Positions 59,901 to 64,000 of a stretch of DNA of 64,000 nucleotides are shown piece after piece. The notes under the pieces are model-generated. The model had not been told where the DNA came from and did no database searches. It worked only from the letters and a program-made list of their open reading frames with translations. Source of the DNA: JASLDZ01 sp965199975. GTDB taxonomy: Bacteria > Pseudomonadota > Alphaproteobacteria > Caulobacterales > Caulobacteraceae. The stretch is from assembly GCA_965199975.1 (NCBI GenBank), contig OZ241340.1, positions 2,480,001 to 2,544,000 of the forward strand, given 5' to 3'. Numbering within the stretch: the stretch's first letter is position 1; the number at the start of each line of letters is the position of its first letter. The translations under genes were made by a program, and so were the position numbers.

Positions 59901-61823
59901 CTAAGCACCCGCCGCCGTCTTCGCCGCTTCGTAGGCCTCCGCCGCCTCCATCCAGGCGCCTTCCGCCGTGGCCAGCGTGTCCGCCGCCTCCGCCCGACGC
60001 TTGCCCAGCGCCACCGCTTCCGCAGGCGCGCGGGCGAACAGCGCCGGGTCGCCCAGGCGGGTGTCGAGACCGGCGATCTCGGCGGCGAGCGCGTCCATCT
60101 TCGCCTCGGCCCTCTCCGCCGCGCGGCGCAGGGGCGCGACCTGGGCGCGGGCGTCGGCAGCCGCGCGACGGGCCTCCTTCTGGGCGCCGCCGGCGGGAGT
60201 CTCGGCGGGGCGCTCGCCGGTGCGCGCAGCCTGGCGGGCTCGGTCGAGGACAAGGCGGGCGTAAGCGTCCATGTCGCCGTCGTAGGGCTTCACCGCCCCA
60301 TCGGCGGTCAGCCACAGCCGGTCGGCGACCAGCTCCATCAGCGAGCGGTCGTGGGTGATCAGCACCACAGCACCTTCGTATTCGTTGAGCGCGTCCAGCA
60401 GAGCCCGGCGGCTGTCGATGTCCAGGTGGTTGGTCGGCTCGTCCAGGATCAGGAGGTGCGGGCGCTGCATGGCCACCAGGTTGAGCAGCAGCCGCGCCCG
60501 CTCGCCGCCGGAGAGGCCCAACGCGGTGGTGCCCTGCTTCTCGGTGGTCAGCCCCCACTGGCTGAGGCGCGAGCGCCGTTCGGGCTCGGACGCCTCTGGC
60601 AGGGTGCGGCGGATGATGTCCAGCGGGGTCTCGCCGGGGTCCAGCGCCTCGATCTGGTGCTGGTGGAACCAGGCGACGCGCATGCGCCGGTCGGCGTGCA
60701 CGTGGCCGGCCAGCGGCGACAGCGCGCCCGCCAGCAGCTTGGCGAAGGTCGACTTGCCCGCGCCGTTGATCCCCAGGAGGCCGATGCGGTCGTCGGTGTC
60801 GAGCCGCAGGTTCAGCCCGCGCAGGATGGGCGCGCCGTCGTAGCCGACCGCGGCGTTCTCCAGCCGCAGCAGCGGCGGGTTGAGCGCCCGCTCGGGCGAG
60901 GGGATCGTGAAGGGGGCGACCCGGCCCTCCAGGCTCACCTCCACCGGCTCCAGCTTCTCCAGCCGCTTCAGGCGGCTCTGTGCCTGCGAGGCCTTGCTGG
61001 CCTTGGCGCGGAAGCGGTCGACGAAGCTCTGCAGGTGGGCGCGCTCGGCCTCGACCTTCACCGCCGCGGCGCTGGCCAGGCGCAGCTTCTCGCCGCGCTG
61101 CCGCTCGAAGGCGTCGTAGCCGCCGGTGTAGGCGTCGAGCTTGCCGCCGTGCAGGTGGACGATGACGTCGCAGGCGGCGTTGAGCAGCTCGCGGTCGTGG
61201 CTGATGATCACGCAGGTGCGCGGATAGCGCTTGAGCCGCGCCTCCAGCCACAGGGCGCCCTCGAGGTCGAGGTAGTTGGTGGGCTCGTCCAGCAGCAGCA
61301 GGTCGGGCTCGGCCAGGAGCGCGCCGGCGAGCGCCGCGCGCATGCGCCAGCCGCCGGAGAAGTCGGACACCGGCCGGTGCAGCTCGCCGACGGCGAAGCC
61401 CAGGCCGGTGAGGATTTCGGCGGCGCGCGCGGGGGCGGCCTCGGCGGCGATATCGATCAGCCGCGCGTGGAGCTCGCCCAGCCGCTCGGGCGGCGCGGTC
61501 TCCAGCTCGGCGGTGAGGCGCGCGCGCTCCTCGTCGTAAGCCAGCACGGCCTCCAAGAGCGGCTGGCCCGAAGCGGCGTGCTCCTGCTCCACGGCGACGA
61601 CGCGCCCCTTGGGAAGGATCAACTCCCCCTGCGTCGGCGCGAACTCTCCCAGGATCAGCCGGAACAGGGTGGACTTGCCCACCCCGTTGCGCCCCACGAG
61701 CCCGGCCTTGGTCCCGTCGGCCAGCGCCAGCGAGGCGCCGGTGAGGAACGGCCGCCCCCAGGCGGTGAAGTGCAGGTCGGTGAGGCGGAGCACGGGCGCT
61801 CTATGACGATGGAGCGCCATCAT
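59901..61823 (-). CDS. ABC-F family ATPase
   Basis: About 640 residues with two ABC domains. Walker A motifs are GRNGVGKST and GINGAGKST, with two signature/Walker B sets (FSGGWRMRAALAGALL, LLLLDEPTNYLDLE; LSGGERARLLLNL, LLILDEPTNHLDID). A linker of about 80 residues lies between, and a C-terminal charged coiled coil follows (RAQVAPLRRAAERAEAKMD). There are no membrane segments, as for ribosome-acting ABC-F proteins such as YheS and Uup. The start is unclear: ATG 61823 is used; GTG 61793 begins directly at VLRLTDLHF. A second ABC-F (EttA) lies at the right edge. Confidence 0.9.
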   Translation of the reverse strand: MMALHRHRAPVLRLTDLHFTAWGRPFLTGASLALADGTKAGLVGRNGVGKSTLFRLILGEFAPTQGELILPKGRVVAVEQEHAASGQPLLEAVLAYDEERARLTAELETAPPERLGELHARLIDIAAEAAPARAAEILTGLGFAVGELHRPVSDFSGGWRMRAALAGALLAEPDLLLLDEPTNYLDLEGALWLEARLKRYPRTCVIISHDRELLNAACDVIVHLHGGKLDAYTGGYDAFERQRGEKLRLASAAAVKVEAERAHLQSFVDRFRAKASKASQAQSRLKRLEKLEPVEVSLEGRVAPFTIPSPERALNPPLLRLENAAVGYDGAPILRGLNLRLDTDDRIGLLGINGAGKSTFAKLLAGALSPLAGHVHADRRMRVAWFHQHQIEALDPGETPLDIIRRTLPEASEPERRSRLSQWGLTTEKQGTTALGLSGGERARLLLNLVAMQRPHLLILDEPTNHLDIDSRRALLDALNEYEGAVVLITHDRSLMELVADRLWLTADGAVKPYDGDMDAYARLVLDRARQAARTGERPAETPAGGAQKEARRAAADARAQVAPLRRAAERAEAKMDALAAEIAGLDTRLGDPALFARAPAEAVALGKRRAEAADTLATAEGAWMEAAEAYEAAKTAAGA

Positions 61824-62023
61824 CCGCAAGGCTGGAGGCCGTTGGCGCGCTCTGCGTCATCAGCCGCCGCCAGCCGCACGACGGGTCGGCGCCCACCCCT
61901 GGGCGGCATGCGACCTCCAAGATCAACGCCCCCGCAAGTGCGTCTCCTCCACAATCCGCGCCTTCTCAGCCGGCCATCCTCATTGCACCGGGGTGGTCAC
62001 CTTGATGGCCGCGACCGGGCGGA

Positions 62024-62557
62024 TCAGCGAGCAGCGGCCAGCCGCGAGAGGCTGCTGTCGGTGGGGTCGTTGGGGCCTAAGAAGGCCAGCATGGTGAGGA
62101 AATGGTAGGAAAACCCTGAGTAAAGCGCCACCCACTCCGACTTGTCCTTGACTCGACCGTAGACATTACGCACCGGTTCAGGTAGATTGGCATGAGCAAA
62201 GACATCTCGGATAAATTCGCGAAGTCTTGACCGATCAATCAGTACTGTGTCTGCGAGTTGGTTGTAATTTCGGCGCGATAGCACGCATAGCTCAGCTATG
62301 CTCTCGTAGTCAGGAGCAATTGCTATGTAAAAGTGCGGCTGACTTCTATCATTTTTCTCCATGAACACGCCACTTAGCATGCCTATGTACTCGCGTCTAA
62401 CAACAAGCTTAGCCTTGTGGAACCGGCCTTTCGTATCGAACCCAGCCTGATTTTGCCCGAAAGTACCTTCCAGCCTACCATGACGATAGACGCTGACGTT
62501 CATGTGCCCTGGAGACACGATACTTGGACCATAGTATTCGTTCACGATCACGACCAT
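62024..62557 (-). CDS. Hypothetical protein, AT-richer accessory gene
   Basis: 177 residues, ATG start, no signal or membrane segment. Its base composition is visibly lower in GC than all neighbours and its codons use many A/T third positions, pointing to recent acquisition. Features are a beta-rich N-terminus (VIVNEYYGPSIVSPGHMNVS, LEGTFGQNQAGFDTKGR) and a helical end (RSRLREFIRDVFAHANLPEP). I cannot assign a family; an envelope-stress or defence-related role is possible only by location. Confidence 0.65.
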   Translation of the reverse strand: MVVIVNEYYGPSIVSPGHMNVSVYRHGRLEGTFGQNQAGFDTKGRFHKAKLVVRREYIGMLSGVFMEKNDRSQPHFYIAIAPDYESIAELCVLSRRNYNQLADTVLIDRSRLREFIRDVFAHANLPEPVRNVYGRVKDKSEWVALYSGFSYHFLTMLAFLGPNDPTDSSLSRLAAAR

Positions 62558-62591
62558 TTTTAGCGAAGAGCAGGTGGAAACGCCAAGGACA

Positions 62592-62975
62592 TCAGCGCCT
62601 CCTGCTCGGCAGGATCGACAGAGCGATCGTGGCGGCGGGCCAAATCAGCGCGCCCAGTAGGCAGACGACGGTGGCTGGCTCATGCCAGGCGGGCACACTG
62701 ATCGGATGCAGCGGCGCGGACTGCGCCTCAGCCTCGCCCACAAGTGGAATGGCCACCATCAGACACAGGATCGAGAGATACGGTGCAGCATGCAGCCACG
62801 GCAGGGCGACCTCGGCGATGCGCCGGGCGCTGATTGCATGCCAACACCCGACAAAACCAGCCAAGGTCAGGAGTTGCGTCCAACCTGGCGCGCCCGTCGA
62901 CATGAGGAGCGCGGCAATCACGATGTAGGCGACTAAGAGCCCCAGGTAGGCGACGGTGTAACCGAAGCGGGTCAT
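62592..62975 (-). CDS. Small four-helix membrane protein, unknown
   Basis: 127 residues with about four hydrophobic helices (YLGLLVAYIVIAALLMSTGA, LLTLAGFVGCWHAISA, APYLSILCLMVAIPLVG, ATVVCLLGALIWPAATIALS) and a basic C-terminus. It lies 34 bases upstream of the AT-richer gene on the same strand and may be cotranscribed. No family is recognised. Confidence 0.65.
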   Translation of the reverse strand: MTRFGYTVAYLGLLVAYIVIAALLMSTGAPGWTQLLTLAGFVGCWHAISARRIAEVALPWLHAAPYLSILCLMVAIPLVGEAEAQSAPLHPISVPAWHEPATVVCLLGALIWPAATIALSILPSRRR

Positions 62976-63409
62976 CGAAACTCAAGCTATAGTTTCCGGC
63001 CATGCTGACCAGGGGCGAAGGATAAAAGATGCCGGGCGCTGGTGGAGCCTTCAACAATGCCGCCGCGGCGCCGGCTTAGGGAGCGATCTCCCCTTCGATC
63101 GGCGGGCGATCAAGCTTCTCGCTCGCGCCCTCATCGTCGCGCCTCTGCTCGGGGCGGCGCTGGCGGCTTTTTCGAACTCGTCGCAAGGCGATGTGATGGC
63201 GCTGTCGGGTCTCGCCGCCCTCGCCACGCTCGTGCCAGTCTTAGGTGGTGTCGCACTGCACCGACGCCAGCTATGGCCGCTTCTTTCGCGCCGCGGCCGA
63301 TAGCTGGAGCGATCCGCAGCGGTTCGTCTGTGTAAGCGCACCCTGCCGGAACTCCTTGAAAGGCAGTTCGTGCGTCAGCAGACGCAGACGTCGACCTCCA
63401 CCGCGCTGC
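62976..63409. other. Intergenic region with a possible start-less membrane-protein frame
   Basis: About 430 bases. On the plus strand a frame around 63090-63300 reads RAIKLLARALIVAPLLGAAL ... GLAALATLVPVLGGVALHRR, two membrane-helix-like segments, but has no ATG, GTG or TTG start and stops at 63302. It may be a degenerate small gene. No other feature is supported. Confidence 0.35.

Positions 63410-64000
<591 letters not shown>

Noticed and set aside
63042..63335. A 97-codon plus-strand gene
   Set aside because: Its translation is Arg/Ser/Pro-rich without structure; the neighbouring frame looks more protein-like but has no start codon, so neither is called.

Overview
This is GC-rich chromosomal DNA, very probably from an alphaproteobacterium of the order Caulobacterales (Caulobacter/Phenylobacterium-like; genus not resolved). 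The support is an hfsEFGH-type holdfast polysaccharide operon, a LexA gene preceded by the alphaproteobacterial GTTC-N7-GTTC operator, the zinc-ribbon/ftsE/ftsX/ydcF/plsC neighbourhood, a DUF2125 gene, and the lexA-comEC-gltX-gltA-lpxB order.

1-5.8 kb: a heavy-metal-type RND pump (cut by the left edge), its TolC-like outer-membrane partner, a DedA membrane protein and a ferritin/VIT1 fusion resembling the iron exporter MbfA. 6.1-11.1 kb: a compact arsenic-biochemistry locus. It holds an ArsM-type As(III) methyltransferase with all four family cysteines, an aquaporin, a di-iron fatty-acid-hydroxylase-fold membrane enzyme, a family-2 glycosyltransferase, a radical SAM enzyme and a nucleotidyltransferase-like transferase. 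This set points to organoarsenical (arsenosugar or arsenolipid) synthesis and is the most interesting part of the window.

11.2-15.9 kb: an eroded accessory region with an IS6-family transposase remnant, small hypothetical genes, a DUF992 secreted protein, a GNAT acetyltransferase, a multiply frameshifted small gene and the C-terminal end of a frameshifted tyrosine integrase. 15.9-22.5 kb: a Ser/Thr kinase, FHA protein and PP2C phosphatase operon of the type-VI-secretion regulatory kind with no secretion genes nearby, then a lipoprotein and EAL phosphodiesterase operon, a second decayed IS6 copy and tRNA-Ser(GCU).

22.7-28.5 kb: holdfast operon hfsE-F-G-H plus an AI-2E-type transporter. 28.5-44.7 kb: housekeeping genes (trmJ, icd, nitroreductase, alaS, lipocalin, hisC and a linked unknown, DUF2125, chaC, plsC, ydcF, ftsX, ftsE, zinc-ribbon protein, phosphoribosyltransferase). 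44.7-49.7 kb: a CheY-like regulator, phoD phosphatase, a trans-sulfuration enzyme and a broken MFS transporter.

49.8-64 kb: lexA with its own operator, comEC, gltX, gltA, lpxB in an operon with a secreted unknown and an S10 carboxypeptidase, a palindromic repeat motif, a MITE-like inverted repeat, an ABC-F ATPase, two accessory hypothetical genes (one visibly AT-richer) and the C-terminal part of EttA at the right edge. Most operons use 4-base ATGA/GTGA/TTGA stop-start overlaps, which fixed many of the start choices.
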